From an uncultured Campylobacter sp. (lineage in GTDB: Bacteria; Campylobacterota; Campylobacteria; Campylobacterales; Campylobacteraceae), in NCBI RefSeq assembly GCF_947255105.1, contig NZ_CAMYFP010000012.1, forward strand, positions 1-34,270: a DNA stretch of 34,270 nt, in the 5' to 3' direction. Below the pieces are notes generated by a model that saw only the letters and a program-made list of their open reading frames with translations, ran no database searches and was not told the origin of the DNA. The position numbers were made by a program, and so were the translations under genes. This document shows positions 1 to 8,678 of this stretch, piece after piece. Every line of letters starts with the position of its first letter. Position 1 is the stretch's first letter.

Positions 1-46
1 TACACCTCTCTATTCGTCGGCAGCGTCAGATGTGTATAAGAGACAG
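1..46. other. Illumina Nextera adapter left on the contig end
   Basis: This is synthetic sequence. Bases 1-5 (TACAC) are the end of the Illumina P5 oligo. Bases 6-13 (CTCTCTAT) equal the Nextera i5 index N502/S502. Bases 14-27 (TCGTCGGCAGCGTC) are the read 1 adapter, and bases 28-46 (AGATGTGTATAAGAGACAG) are the 19-bp Tn5 mosaic end. The tuf reading frame starts immediately after, so the true genomic boundary is position 47. Confidence 0.98.
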
Positions 47-299
47 GTCCAGGACAGTCAACGTGAGCATAGTGTCTATTTGTAGTTTCATACTCTATGT
101 GTGAAGTTGCAATTGTAATACCACGATCTTTTTCTTCAGGAGCATTGTCTATGTTATCATAGTCTTTTAGCTCAGCTAGACCTTTTCTTGAAAGAACTGC
201 AGAAATAGCAGCAGTTAAAGTAGTTTTACCATGGTCAACGTGACCGATAGTACCGATATTAACGTGTGGCTTGTTACGCGTAAATTTTTCTTTAGCCAT
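47..299 (-). CDS. tuf: Translation elongation factor Tu, N-terminal part (truncated by the contig end)
   Basis: EF-Tu is the GTPase that delivers aminoacyl-tRNA to the ribosome. The minus-strand frame from the ATG at 299 begins MAKEKFTRNKPHVNIGTIG. It shows the G1 P-loop GHVDHGKTT and continues to the G3 motif DCPG, where the adapter cuts it. Only about 84 of roughly 400 codons are present. A GGAGG-type ribosome site lies just upstream (about 303-308). The gene follows four tRNA genes on the same strand, a common Campylobacter arrangement, and is probably cotranscribed with them. The rest of the gene lies outside the contig, so the break is technical and does not indicate a pseudogene. Confidence 0.96.
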
Positions 300-371
300 T
301 TTTTCCTCCATTAATTAATGTTTTTTATACTTTTTAAAAATTTGTGTTTATTTGCTATTCTATAATTTTGA

Positions 372-446
<75 letters not shown>

Positions 447-571
447 ATAAACTCATGGCAAAAGTAGAATTAAACAAATTTAACATACACAAACAACTAT
501 TTGGAAACTTAAAGCTAGCAACTGTAATAAAAAATAATACATACAGCTCCCAGTTTTAAAATCCTAAATTT

Positions 572-648
572 TGGAGCGGGAAACGAGGCTCGAACTCGCG
601 ACCCTCAGCTTGGAAGGCTGATGCTCTAGCCAACTGAGCTACTCCCGC
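572..648 (-). tRNA. tRNA-Gly (anticodon TCC)
   Basis: On the minus strand the acceptor arm GCGGGAG... closes with ...TCCCGC plus an encoded CCA. The anticodon stem TCAGC/GCTGA holds loop CTTCCAA (anticodon TCC), and the T loop is GTTCGAGCC. It is the third gene of the tRNA cluster in transcription order. Confidence 0.96.
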
Positions 649-654
649 AAACAA

Positions 655-739
<85 letters not shown>

Positions 740-776
740 CCTTTACATATCTGGTCAAACACTGTTTTTTAAAAAA

Positions 777-852
777 TGGAGCTGGTGAACGGACTTGAAC
801 CGCCGACCTACTGCTTACAAGGCAGTAGCTCTACCAACTGAGCTACACCAGC
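777..852 (-). tRNA. tRNA-Thr (anticodon TGT)
   Basis: On the minus strand the acceptor GCTGGTG pairs with CACCAGC, the anticodon stem CTACTGC/GCAGTAG holds loop CTTGTAA (anticodon TGT), and the T loop is GGTTCAAGTCC. CCA is encoded at 777-779. It is the first gene of the tRNA-tuf unit, about 20 bp after the -10 box. Confidence 0.96.
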
Positions 853-872
853 ATTTCCAAATTGAAACCATA

Positions 873-901
873 ATTATATTTAAAAAGATATCTAATGTCA
901 A
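873..901 (-). promoter_or_regulatory. Consensus sigma70 promoter of the tRNA-tuf unit
   Basis: Read on the minus strand, TTGACA (896-901) is followed after 17 bp by TATAAT (873-878). Both hexamers match the sigma70 consensus exactly. The tRNA-Thr(TGT) gene begins 20 bp downstream of the -10 box. A conserved -35 is unusual for Campylobacter promoters and fits a strong stable-RNA promoter. Confidence 0.85.
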
Positions 902-944
902 GGCTTTTTAAATTATTTTTAGCAAATAAAACTATTTTAAATTT

Positions 945-2216
945 CTAAAGCACCTTGGCAATGAGCTCGATAGGATTTAGACATCTTATCTCTGAATTTT
1001 TCAAATTTAGTGCATTGTTTAGTTGCATTTTGCAAGCACTGCACTCTGCAGCTACAACCCACGCATTTGTTTGCATTATCATTGGAGCTTTTTGCTGACC
1101 TGAAGCTCTACTTAAATTATACTTTCCACTCTGCATAGTAACACCACCAAAACCACAGCATTTATTTGGATTGCTCATCTCAACTATAGTAAAGTTGTTG
1201 CTAAGAAGTGCTCTAGGCTCTCTATAAACTCCTTGCATCTTTCTTGCGTGACAAGGATCGTGATAGGTTATGGTATGTGGATTTTTTGCTTTTTTACTTA
1301 AAATTTCATTTAAATTTGTAAATTTATAAAAATACTCCGTTGCTAAAAATATCTTTTTAGAGAGCCTTCTAGCCTTTTCTTGCCACTGTGGCATACCATC
1401 AAAAACATGTTCATAATCCATCTTAATCATTCCGCTACAGGTCGCCTCAGGTATGATGATGGCATCTAGTTTCTCTAGCTTTTCAAGTAGATAGTCGGTG
1501 TTAAATTTAGCAGCCCTCAAAGTTGCACCTCTATCGCCTGTAAAATAGGCTGGTGCCCCGCAACAGGCCTGTTTTTTTAACATATCTACATTTATTTTAA
1601 GCTCTTTGCAAATCTTTAAAAGCCCCTCGCCAATATCTGTATATGCATAGTTTCCCATACAACCTATAAATATCCCAATGCTCCTCTTGCCGCCATTGTC
1701 TATAAAGTCGGGATGTGAGTTTAGAAAGCTCTTTTTGCTAGCAGTTGGCAACAACCTCTCTTTTTTTAGCATCGGAATGCTAATCCTAGCACTCATAGAG
1801 TCCCCAAGTTCGCTATCTTTTTTTATCTTAAAACCACAACTTTGGAAAACATAGCCCATTCTTGCTGCTAAGTCTAAAATTTTTCTATGGCCCAAAAGCC
1901 AAAAAATAGCCTTTTTATAGAGTGCCATTCCTCTTTTTTGTGCGATATCAATCCTAACTTTTTCTATAGCGGTATCAACTCGCAAGCTATTTGGACAGAC
2001 ATCTACACAGTTAGTACATAAAAAACAGCTCTCAAAGATGTTTTTGCTATTTTTATCTAACTTCAATTCGCCTCTATCATAGGCTCCAATTAGATCTAAA
2101 AAACCTCTAGGTGAGGTGACCTCATCTCTATTGATATCATGTATCGTGCAGACTTGTATGCACTTACCGCATTTTACGCAAGCATTGCTTATATTTTTAT
2201 AACTAAATTTATCCAT
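945..2216 (-). CDS. Iron-sulfur oxidoreductase subunit, GlcF/LutA-like (two 4Fe-4S, two CCG domains)
   Basis: This 423-residue protein has an N-terminal ferredoxin-like domain with two cysteine sets: C13/16/19/23, and C64/67/70/74 ending CPN. Two cysteine-rich CCG domains follow. One has GCMG and ACCGAPAYFTGD, the other DPCHARKMQGV and CCGFGG. This is the layout of glycolate oxidase subunit GlcF, lactate utilisation LutA and heterodisulfide reductase HdrD-type proteins, which pass electrons between a flavoprotein dehydrogenase and the respiratory chain. No flavin subunit lies next to it, so the substrate cannot be named. It starts one base after the hemN stop (TAAAATG), so the two genes are coupled. 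Confidence 0.85.
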   Translation of the reverse strand: MDKFSYKNISNACVKCGKCIQVCTIHDINRDEVTSPRGFLDLIGAYDRGELKLDKNSKNIFESCFLCTNCVDVCPNSLRVDTAIEKVRIDIAQKRGMALYKKAIFWLLGHRKILDLAARMGYVFQSCGFKIKKDSELGDSMSARISIPMLKKERLLPTASKKSFLNSHPDFIDNGGKRSIGIFIGCMGNYAYTDIGEGLLKICKELKINVDMLKKQACCGAPAYFTGDRGATLRAAKFNTDYLLEKLEKLDAIIIPEATCSGMIKMDYEHVFDGMPQWQEKARRLSKKIFLATEYFYKFTNLNEILSKKAKNPHTITYHDPCHARKMQGVYREPRALLSNNFTIVEMSNPNKCCGFGGVTMQSGKYNLSRASGQQKAPMIMQTNAWVVAAECSACKMQLNNALNLKNSEIRCLNPIELIAKVL

Positions 2217-2217
2217 T

Positions 2218-3588
2218 TTACACCGTTTTTGAAAAAGAATTTTTACCGCTTTGTTTTATCATATATTGATCAAAGCACATAGCTATGTTTCTTATAAGAA
2301 GAGTTCCTGTAGGAGTAACATCTATCCTAGCGCTAGACATCTCCACAAACTCATCTAACTTTTTAAGCTCTTCAAGCTCAGCCTTAAAATGAGAGAAAAA
2401 ATCTATCTTAAATTTCTCTTCAATCTTTTTGATATTGACTGAAAAGTTGCTCATAAGGCTCATTATGACATCTTTTCTTAAAAGATCTTCTTGGTTTAAA
2501 AGTACCCCTTTGCAATATGGCAACCGCCCTTCATCAATGGCTTTTTCATAAGCTGCAAGATCTTTGTGATTTTGGGCATAGTAGCGTCTTCCATCGCCAA
2601 TGCTAGTAACGCCAATACCAATAAGATCAGCTCCACCTTTGGTAGTATAGCCTTGAAAGTTTCTATGAAGTGTGCCATCTTTTAGCGCTTCAAAAAGCTC
2701 ATCTGTTGGCTTTGCGTAGTGATCCATTCCTATCATTTTGTAGCCATTATTTGTAAGAAAATCGTGAGTAAATTTGAGTATCTCAAGCTTTACTTGCGGC
2801 TTTGGAAGAGTTGATTCATCAAATTTTCTCATCGTCTTTTTAATCCACGGAACATGTGCATAATTAAATATGGCAAATCTATCAACATCAAGCAAAAGTG
2901 CAGTTTTTAGTGTATTTTTAAATCTCTCTAAGGTCTGATATGGAAGTCCGTAGATGAGATCTATGTTGATTGAGCCAATGCCTTTACTTCTTGCCATCTC
3001 AACACTTTTTTGAGTTATCTCAAAGGGCTGAATCCGATGGATAGTTTTTTGTACATTTTCATCAAAGTCCTGCACACCATAACTTACGCGGTTAAAGCCA
3101 TGCTCTACAAGCACATCTAACTGCTCAGCTGTAAGAAAACGTGGATCTATCTCACAACTAATCTCAGCGTCGTTGCTATAGTTTGGAAATATTTTTTTGA
3201 TATTTTCTATGTGACGCTCAAGCTGTTTGGCACTAAAATAGGTAGGAGTTCCGCCGCCAAAGTGCATCTGCGCAACAACTCTTTTGGTGTCGATGATATG
3301 CGATAAAAGCTCCATCTCTTTATATAGATAGTCGATATATCTATCCATTTTGTCGGTTTTGCCTGTAAAAATAACATTACAGCCACAAAAATAACAGGCA
3401 GATCTACAAAATGGCAAATGAAAATACAAAGAGAGCGGTGTCTGCTCTTCTTGGGCTTTTAGCTCCTCTATATACTCCTCATAGCTAAATTTATCGCTAA
3501 ATTCCAAAGCTGTTGGGTAGCTTGTATATCTTGGACCTGGTTTTGAGTATTTGACATAGGCATCAAAATCTATAGTTCTGTTTTTCAT
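2218..3588 (-). CDS. hemN: Oxygen-independent coproporphyrinogen III oxidase
   Basis: HemN is a radical SAM enzyme that converts coproporphyrinogen III to protoporphyrinogen IX in heme synthesis without oxygen. The 456 residues match the usual length of about 457. The 4Fe-4S motif is C61-x3-C65-x2-C68-x-C70, preceded by YFHLPF, and the SAM-binding GGGTPTYF follows. The N-terminal YTSYPTA segment is typical of true HemN rather than HemW. The start codon abuts the stop of the UPF0763 gene. A second heme gene, hemB, lies two genes upstream. It suits a microaerobic or anaerobic lifestyle. Confidence 0.95.
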   Translation of the reverse strand: MKNRTIDFDAYVKYSKPGPRYTSYPTALEFSDKFSYEEYIEELKAQEEQTPLSLYFHLPFCRSACYFCGCNVIFTGKTDKMDRYIDYLYKEMELLSHIIDTKRVVAQMHFGGGTPTYFSAKQLERHIENIKKIFPNYSNDAEISCEIDPRFLTAEQLDVLVEHGFNRVSYGVQDFDENVQKTIHRIQPFEITQKSVEMARSKGIGSINIDLIYGLPYQTLERFKNTLKTALLLDVDRFAIFNYAHVPWIKKTMRKFDESTLPKPQVKLEILKFTHDFLTNNGYKMIGMDHYAKPTDELFEALKDGTLHRNFQGYTTKGGADLIGIGVTSIGDGRRYYAQNHKDLAAYEKAIDEGRLPYCKGVLLNQEDLLRKDVIMSLMSNFSVNIKKIEEKFKIDFFSHFKAELEELKKLDEFVEMSSARIDVTPTGTLLIRNIAMCFDQYMIKQSGKNSFSKTV

Positions 3589-4062
3589 CTATCTTCTTGC
3601 TCCTACAAACTGATCTAAATTTACAAATAAATTTGGATGCTCTTTTTTGATCTTTTCAACAACACCTTCCAAATTTATATCCAAAACTCTTTTGTTTTTG
3701 TTTTCGGTTGCAATTTTTCTTATCTCATCCATACAGACAACCCAAACATCATTAAAATCAAGTGGGAATTGCTGCATAATGCTCTTTTCAAGCTTTAGGT
3801 CAAAATTCTCCTTGGCAAGTCCTTTGCAAGAGTCCATAAAGGTAGTTAGTGACTTTAAAGAGACCATAATATGCACATCGCCACTCTCATCAATCCCAAA
3901 CCACGGCTCTTTGCTCTGCCATGAACCACTTTTTAAGCTAAGAGTTTTTGTCTCTTTGCTATCATTTGAGCCAATCTCAAATATAGTCTTCTCGTCCCTC
4001 TTATCGATACCAAGCAGTTCACCAAGTTCATTAATCTTGTTAATTTTTACATCATCAGACAT
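3589..4062 (-). CDS. UPF0763 (DUF2603) family protein of unknown function
   Basis: This 157-residue soluble protein has no signal peptide or membrane segment. The order of segments (start MSDDVKINKINELGELLGI, middle EPWFGIDESGDVHIMVSLK, end HPNLFVNLDQF) resembles the UPF0763/DUF2603 family, which I know only from Campylobacterota and which has no assigned function. It sits between argF and hemN on the same strand, with a GAGGTGAT ribosome site, and its stop touches the hemN start. That indicates cotranscription and does not prove a role in heme synthesis. Confidence 0.8.
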   Translation of the reverse strand: MSDDVKINKINELGELLGIDKRDEKTIFEIGSNDSKETKTLSLKSGSWQSKEPWFGIDESGDVHIMVSLKSLTTFMDSCKGLAKENFDLKLEKSIMQQFPLDFNDVWVVCMDEIRKIATENKNKRVLDINLEGVVEKIKKEHPNLFVNLDQFVGARR

Positions 4063-4069
4063 CTATTTA

Positions 4070-4987
4070 TCACCTCATTTTTTCTAACCAAACCATAATC
4101 CCTTTTTGTGCGTGAAGTCTATTTTCTGCCTCGTCAAACAAAACTTTTGAATATCTCTCAAAAATCCCATCGCTTACCTCATAACCTCTATAAGCTGGCA
4201 AACAGTGCAAAAAAATCGCCTCTTTTTTAGCCAAGCTCATAAGTTTTCTATCTACACAAAAGCCATCAAATGCCTCCATCTTACTCTCTTTTTCCTCTTC
4301 TTGTCCCATTGAGATCCAAGTATCTGTAGCAACTACCAAAGTGCCATTTACCGCCTCTTCTGGGCTGTTGGTAAAGATAAGTTTTGCGCCGCTTTTCTTA
4401 GCATTTATTAGAGCCTTTTCAACTATCTTTTTATCTGGCTCATAACCTTCTGGTGTTGCAACTCTTAACTCAAAACCAAGTTTGCTAGCTGCCATTAGCC
4501 AAGAGTTTGCCATATTGTTGCCATCTCCTACATAAGCAACAGCGCCTTTTTCCATGCCATACTCGCTTATTGTTAAGAGATCTGCCATGAGTTGAACTGG
4601 ATGAAAAAGATCACTTAGTCCATTTATAACAGGAATTTGTGAATAGCTTGCAAATTCGACCAAATCACTATGTTTATAGACTCTAAGCATAGCCATATCG
4701 CACATCCTAGAGATAACTCTTGAGGTATCTTTTATGGGCTCGCCTCTTCCAAGCTGAAGCTCTTTGGAGCTTAAAAAAAGTCCAAAACCACCAAGCTGGT
4801 GAATGCCAACTTCAAAACTAACTCTAGTTCTAGTGCTGTTTTTCTCAAAAATCATAGCTAAACTTCTATCTTTTAGATATGGTCTATTTTCGCCGCTTTT
4901 GCACTCGTTTTTTATCTTTTTTGAAAGAGTTAAAATCTCTAAAATTTCCTCTTTGCTAAGGTCATCAAGCGTTAAAAAATGTCTCAA
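4070..4987 (-). CDS. argF: Ornithine carbamoyltransferase
   Basis: The enzyme joins carbamoyl phosphate to ornithine to make citrulline in arginine synthesis. The 305-residue protein has the carbamoyl-phosphate motif NSTRTR, the FHPVQ loop (usually HPCQ or HPTQ), DGNNMANSW, which separates it from aspartate carbamoyltransferase, and HCLPAYRG near the C-terminus with the catalytic Cys of the HCLP motif. The start is TTG with a GGGGAG ribosome site and lies just after the hemB stop. The paralogue pyrB is elsewhere in the window (19045-19962). Confidence 0.95.
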   Translation of the reverse strand: MRHFLTLDDLSKEEILEILTLSKKIKNECKSGENRPYLKDRSLAMIFEKNSTRTRVSFEVGIHQLGGFGLFLSSKELQLGRGEPIKDTSRVISRMCDMAMLRVYKHSDLVEFASYSQIPVINGLSDLFHPVQLMADLLTISEYGMEKGAVAYVGDGNNMANSWLMAASKLGFELRVATPEGYEPDKKIVEKALINAKKSGAKLIFTNSPEEAVNGTLVVATDTWISMGQEEEKESKMEAFDGFCVDRKLMSLAKKEAIFLHCLPAYRGYEVSDGIFERYSKVLFDEAENRLHAQKGIMVWLEKMR

Positions 4988-4988
4988 A

Positions 4989-5957
4989 TTACTCCCCTTT
5001 TAAGAGCTTTGCAACCTCTTTTGCATGATATGAGATGATAATGTCGGCTCCTGCTCTTTTGATAGCAGTAAGAGTTTCAATGACAATCTTTTCATAGTCA
5101 ATCACTCCTGCTTTTTGCCCTGCCTTTAGAAGCGCATACTCGCCACTAACATTATAGGCACAAAGCGGAAGAAGAGTTTTGTTTTTGATATCTCTTATGA
5201 TGTCTAGATAGGCAAGTGCTGGCTTTACCATAAGTATATCAGCACCCTCATGTTCATCTTCTAGGCTCTCTGCAATCGCTTCAAGCCTGTTTGCATAATT
5301 CATCTGATAGCTCTTTCTATCGCCAAAACTTGGGGTTGACTCTGCAACATCTCTAAAAGGTCCATAATAAGATGAGGCAAACTTTGTAGAGTAGGCCATA
5401 ATTGGTAAATTTTCATAACCTTTCTCATCAAGACCATTTCTTAATGCCTCAATAATACCATCCATCATGCCACTTGGCGCTATCATATCTGCACCATTTT
5501 TAGCATGGATTAGTGCCTGTTTGACTGAGATTTCTAAAGTTGCATCATTATCAACACAGTCATTTACAAGTATGCCGCAATGCCCATGATCTGTATATTC
5601 GCAAAAACATAGATCAGTTATAACGTAGAGGTTTGGAAAGCTCTTTTTTATCGCTCTTAGAGCCGTTGCAATTATCCCCTCATCGCTAAGTGCATCGCTT
5701 CCTATGCTGTCTTTTGTGCTAGGAATCCCAAAAAGCAAGATAGCTCTTATGCCTAAATTTACGACATTTTCACACTCTTTTAAAAGCTCATCTACACTCA
5801 ATTGAAAAACTCCAGGCATTGAGCTTATCTCATTTTTGACTCCAACTCCAGGCACGACAAAAAGCGGATAGATAAAGTCATCTATGTTAAGTCTTGTCTC
5901 TCTTACCATCTCTCGTATGTTTTCATTGGTTCTTAGTCTTCTGTAGCGTTTAAACAT
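4989..5957 (-). CDS. hemB: Porphobilinogen synthase (delta-aminolevulinic acid dehydratase)
   Basis: HemB condenses two 5-aminolevulinate molecules to porphobilinogen in heme synthesis. Typical features are the RLRTNE start region, FVVPGVGVKNEISSMPGV, the CFCEYTDHGHCG metal/active loop, MAYSTKFASSYYGPFRDVA with a Schiff-base Lys, and MVKPALAYLDII with the second catalytic Lys. I chose the ATG at 5957 (322 residues) over the in-frame start at 5990: AAGGA lies 7 bp upstream and homologues begin MFKRYRRLR. It heads the hemB-argF-UPF0763-hemN-FeS run. Confidence 0.95.
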   Translation of the reverse strand: MFKRYRRLRTNENIREMVRETRLNIDDFIYPLFVVPGVGVKNEISSMPGVFQLSVDELLKECENVVNLGIRAILLFGIPSTKDSIGSDALSDEGIIATALRAIKKSFPNLYVITDLCFCEYTDHGHCGILVNDCVDNDATLEISVKQALIHAKNGADMIAPSGMMDGIIEALRNGLDEKGYENLPIMAYSTKFASSYYGPFRDVAESTPSFGDRKSYQMNYANRLEAIAESLEDEHEGADILMVKPALAYLDIIRDIKNKTLLPLCAYNVSGEYALLKAGQKAGVIDYEKIVIETLTAIKRAGADIIISYHAKEVAKLLKGE

Positions 5958-6018
5958 TGTTGTCCTTTTTTTGGCTAAAATATAGCCCATAGTTTATCAC
6001 AATTGGAGTTAATTTTTT
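5958..6018. promoter_or_regulatory. Divergent hemB/ribA promoter region
   Basis: This 61-bp spacer separates two divergent genes and must hold both promoters. On the plus strand a TAAAATATAG stretch is a possible -10 for ribA, followed by GGAG as its ribosome site. No -35 hexamer and no operator are evident. Confidence 0.4.
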
Positions 6019-6588
6019 ATGAAAATTGAAATTTCACAACCTGCCAACCTTCCAACTAAATTTGGTTTTTTTAAAGTGCAATCTTTTAAAGAGGGTGAAA
6101 AAGAGCATTTAGTCATCAAAAAAGAGCCATTTGGTGAAGTTGTAAATGTAAGAATTCACTCAGAGTGCCTAACAGGCGATGTGCTTGGCAGCTTGAAGTG
6201 CGACTGCGGCGAACAGCTTGCAAAGAGTCTTAACTACATCAACGAAAATAGTGGTATGGTTATCTACTTAAGGCAAGAGGGGCGAAACATAGGACTATTT
6301 AACAAAATAAATGCTTATGCCTTGCAAGATAAGGGACTTGATACAATAGAGGCCAATCATCAGCTTGGCTTTAAAGATGATGAGAGAAGTTATGAGATAG
6401 TTGATTTTATACTAAATTTCTATAAGATAAAAAAGATAAAATTACTTACCAACAATCCCCAAAAAATGAGGAGTTTAACTTCAGTAGAAGTTGTAGATAG
6501 AATCCCTATAATAGTGAGCGCAAACAGCTACAATCAGGGCTATCTAAAGGTCAAAAAAGAAAAAATGGGGCATCTACTTGATAGATAA
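6019..6588 (+). CDS. ribA: GTP cyclohydrolase II
   Basis: RibA opens the imidazole ring of GTP to form the first riboflavin intermediate. At 189 residues it is a stand-alone RibA, not the RibBA fusion. The zinc ligands C50, C61 and C63 sit in HSECLTGDVLGSLKCDCG, and YLRQEGRNIGL supplies the catalytic and GTP-contact residues. TNNPQK near the C-terminus is also conserved. The gene begins a short plus-strand run and overlaps rsmG by 11 bp. The riboflavin synthase gene ribE lies about 9 kb away. Confidence 0.95.
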   Translation: MKIEISQPANLPTKFGFFKVQSFKEGEKEHLVIKKEPFGEVVNVRIHSECLTGDVLGSLKCDCGEQLAKSLNYINENSGMVIYLRQEGRNIGLFNKINAYALQDKGLDTIEANHQLGFKDDERSYEIVDFILNFYKIKKIKLLTNNPQKMRSLTSVEVVDRIPIIVSANSYNQGYLKVKKEKMGHLLDR

Positions 6589-7096
6589 GATAGAGAAATT
6601 TAAAGCCATCTTAAATGAGTTTAACGCAGTTCATAACCTAACAAACTATGACAACTTAGATGAGGTGATAAAAGATAGCTTAGATGGGCTAAACTACATA
6701 AAATCAACTCCAAAAGTCGCTATAGATGTTGGAAGTGGGGCTGGAATTCCTGCTCTGTTTTTGGCGATGAAATTTACTAGTTGCAAGTGGCACCTTTTTG
6801 AACCAAATGGCAAAAAATCATCATTTTTAACATATGCAAAAGTTGCTTTAAATTTGGATAATGTTATAGTTCATAACGACAAGATAGAAAAAAGTGATAA
6901 ATTTAGAGCAGATCTTATCACTTCAAGAGCGCTTATGAGGACCAAAGATCTGCTTTTGATTTGTAAAGGGTTTTATGATAAAGATACGGAGTTTTTGCTC
7001 TATAAAGGAAGTGAAGTGGCAAATGAGATTGAAAATATTGGTGCAGAAATTTACAGTAGAGGCAAAAGAAACTATCTAGTTTTTAGGGGAGTATAA
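6578..7096 (+). CDS. rsmG: 16S rRNA (guanine-527-N7) methyltransferase
   Basis: RsmG adds a methyl group from SAM to G527 of 16S rRNA. The Rossmann motif I reads AIDVGSGAGIPALFLA. A TNYDNLDEV segment before it and an ITSRAL segment later fit the GidB/RsmG family. The start is TTG at 6578 inside the ribA end; at 172 residues the protein is slightly shorter than the usual 180-210. Its stop overlaps the next start (TAATG). The functional partner mnmG lies in another operon at 17.1 kb. Confidence 0.88.
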   Translation: MIDKIEKFKAILNEFNAVHNLTNYDNLDEVIKDSLDGLNYIKSTPKVAIDVGSGAGIPALFLAMKFTSCKWHLFEPNGKKSSFLTYAKVALNLDNVIVHNDKIEKSDKFRADLITSRALMRTKDLLLICKGFYDKDTEFLLYKGSEVANEIENIGAEIYSRGKRNYLVFRGV

Positions 7097-7308
7097 TGGG
7101 TAAAATTTTATTTATAGTAATAATTATCGCGCTAATCTATTTTATAATAAGCTCTAAATTTCAAAAAAGAGATAAAAACGATGAATTGGTGCAAAACTTT
7201 GTAGAGTGCGATTGTTGCAAAACATATGTAGACATCAATGAGACAAAATCCATTGGCAATGGTAAATTTATTTGTAAAGAGTGTTTAGATGCAAATTATC
7301 GGTCATAA
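7096..7308 (+). CDS. Small membrane-anchored zinc-ribbon-like protein (PP0621 family)
   Basis: This 70-residue protein has one N-terminal membrane helix (about 3-20), a short polar linker and a cysteine cluster, C38/C40/C41 with C60/C63, that looks like a small metal-binding knuckle. It fits the PP0621 family of short bacterial proteins, whose function is unknown. The start codon overlaps the rsmG stop, so it is translationally coupled to rsmG. Confidence 0.7.
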   Translation: MGKILFIVIIIALIYFIISSKFQKRDKNDELVQNFVECDCCKTYVDINETKSIGNGKFICKECLDANYRS

Positions 7309-7663
7309 TCTTATAAAATTTGAGCCATTTAACGAGGTTGGCGAAAAAGAAGTTGCAAATTTTGACAACCTTTTGTTCTCTTATGATGAAAAAATGGTGC
7401 AACTCTCCAAACAAAGTGGTAAGAAATTTAGCATAAAGGCTTCAAATTTATCTCAAATTATCCTCTCCAACGCTTTTGGGGCGGCCTATATCGTGCTTCC
7501 ATTTGAAAAAGAGATTTTAAAATGTGGTGTTTTGTTGGCGCAAGAGTATCTCTTCGATAGCAAGATAGCAACCATCATAAAAAATATCGAAGAGTTAGAA
7601 ATTTGCTCTAAAATGGCCTTTGTAGATGCTGTCATACTTCCAAATGCCATAATAAAAAGATAA
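7289..7663 (+). CDS. Conserved-looking hypothetical protein
   Basis: I do not recognise this 124-residue protein. It has no signal peptide or clear membrane helix and looks like a mixed alpha/beta soluble protein with two cysteines. It overlaps the upstream gene by 20 bp and continues the ribA-rsmG run, which supports it being real. It converges on alr with a single base between the stops and no visible terminator. Confidence 0.65.
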   Translation: MQIIGHNLIKFEPFNEVGEKEVANFDNLLFSYDEKMVQLSKQSGKKFSIKASNLSQIILSNAFGAAYIVLPFEKEILKCGVLLAQEYLFDSKIATIIKNIEELEICSKMAFVDAVILPNAIIKR

Positions 7664-7664
7664 T

Positions 7665-8678
7665 TTAAACAATCACTCTCTCTATCTTTGATGAGAGTTT
7701 TACAAGAATCTCATACTCAATAGTATCAAACGCTCTTGCCCAAACTCTTGCATCATCTATCACGCAAACTTCATCGCCCAAGTCTTTGGCTACAAAACTA
7801 TCCATTGACATCTTTCCTAAGATATTTTCGCCATTTTGCAAAAGTGGATTTTTGGCCAATTTGCAACGAAAAAGTCCATCGCCATATCCAAGATCATAAG
7901 TTGCTATCATCATCTCTTCATCTGCCTTAAAAACTCCGCCATATCCAACTCTTTGACCTTTTTGCAAAACTCTTTGGCTAATTTTGTTGGCGTAGAGTTT
8001 TAAGACTATTTTTAAATTTAGGCTATTGTGATTTAACTGCTTATATCCAAACTGAGCCATTCCAACTCTTATAAAATCATCATCTAAAAGATCAAGCCGC
8101 TGCAAAGCAGCTGTATTTTGTGAGTGAAAACAGAGCGAATAGCCAAATTTACTGGCCTCTTCTCTTAAAAACTCCTTTAACTCTAGGTAGCTTTTTCTTT
8201 GGACATAAAAATCAGCGCTAAACTCATCAGCAGCTCTATAGTGCGTATAGGCGCCAATTAGCTCTAGCTGTTGCTCGCTTATAAGCTTTAGAGCTGGCTT
8301 TAACTCATCTTTTGTAATGCCATTTCTATGCATCAAAGAGTCAAGCGCCAAATGGACTTTGGTGTGTGGCGCTAGTTTGTTAATTTGCGAAAAGTCATTA
8401 ATCGCATAGATAAAACGTGGATCTTCTTTGCCTGTTGGTCTATGTGAAAGTATCAAAATCCATGGAAAGAACTGAGATAGCTCTCTTGCCTCATCTTCGT
8501 TTTTGACTGCGCATTTTTTGATACCGCTGCTTTTTGCTAAAGAGCCAATCTCTTTTGCACCATGTCCGTAGGCGTTGTCTTTTAAGACCAATATTATCCT
8601 ATCTTTACCGCCAGATTTTTTGCTAATCTCATCTATATTGTTAAAATAGGCCTCTTTGCTTAGGCGAATTAGAGCCAT
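7665..8678 (-). CDS. alr: Alanine racemase
   Basis: The PLP enzyme interconverts L- and D-alanine and supplies D-alanine for peptidoglycan. The PLP lysine K33 lies in VLKDNAYGHG. The catalytic tyrosine is in RVGYGGVF, with DLGYGDG and GKMSMDSF following as in Alr. At 337 residues it is slightly short for the family (about 360), mainly through compact loops. Its ATG directly follows the argS stop (TAAATG), so the two are coupled. Confidence 0.93.
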   Translation of the reverse strand: MALIRLSKEAYFNNIDEISKKSGGKDRIILVLKDNAYGHGAKEIGSLAKSSGIKKCAVKNEDEARELSQFFPWILILSHRPTGKEDPRFIYAINDFSQINKLAPHTKVHLALDSLMHRNGITKDELKPALKLISEQQLELIGAYTHYRAADEFSADFYVQRKSYLELKEFLREEASKFGYSLCFHSQNTAALQRLDLLDDDFIRVGMAQFGYKQLNHNSLNLKIVLKLYANKISQRVLQKGQRVGYGGVFKADEEMMIATYDLGYGDGLFRCKLAKNPLLQNGENILGKMSMDSFVAKDLGDEVCVIDDARVWARAFDTIEYEILVKLSSKIERVIV

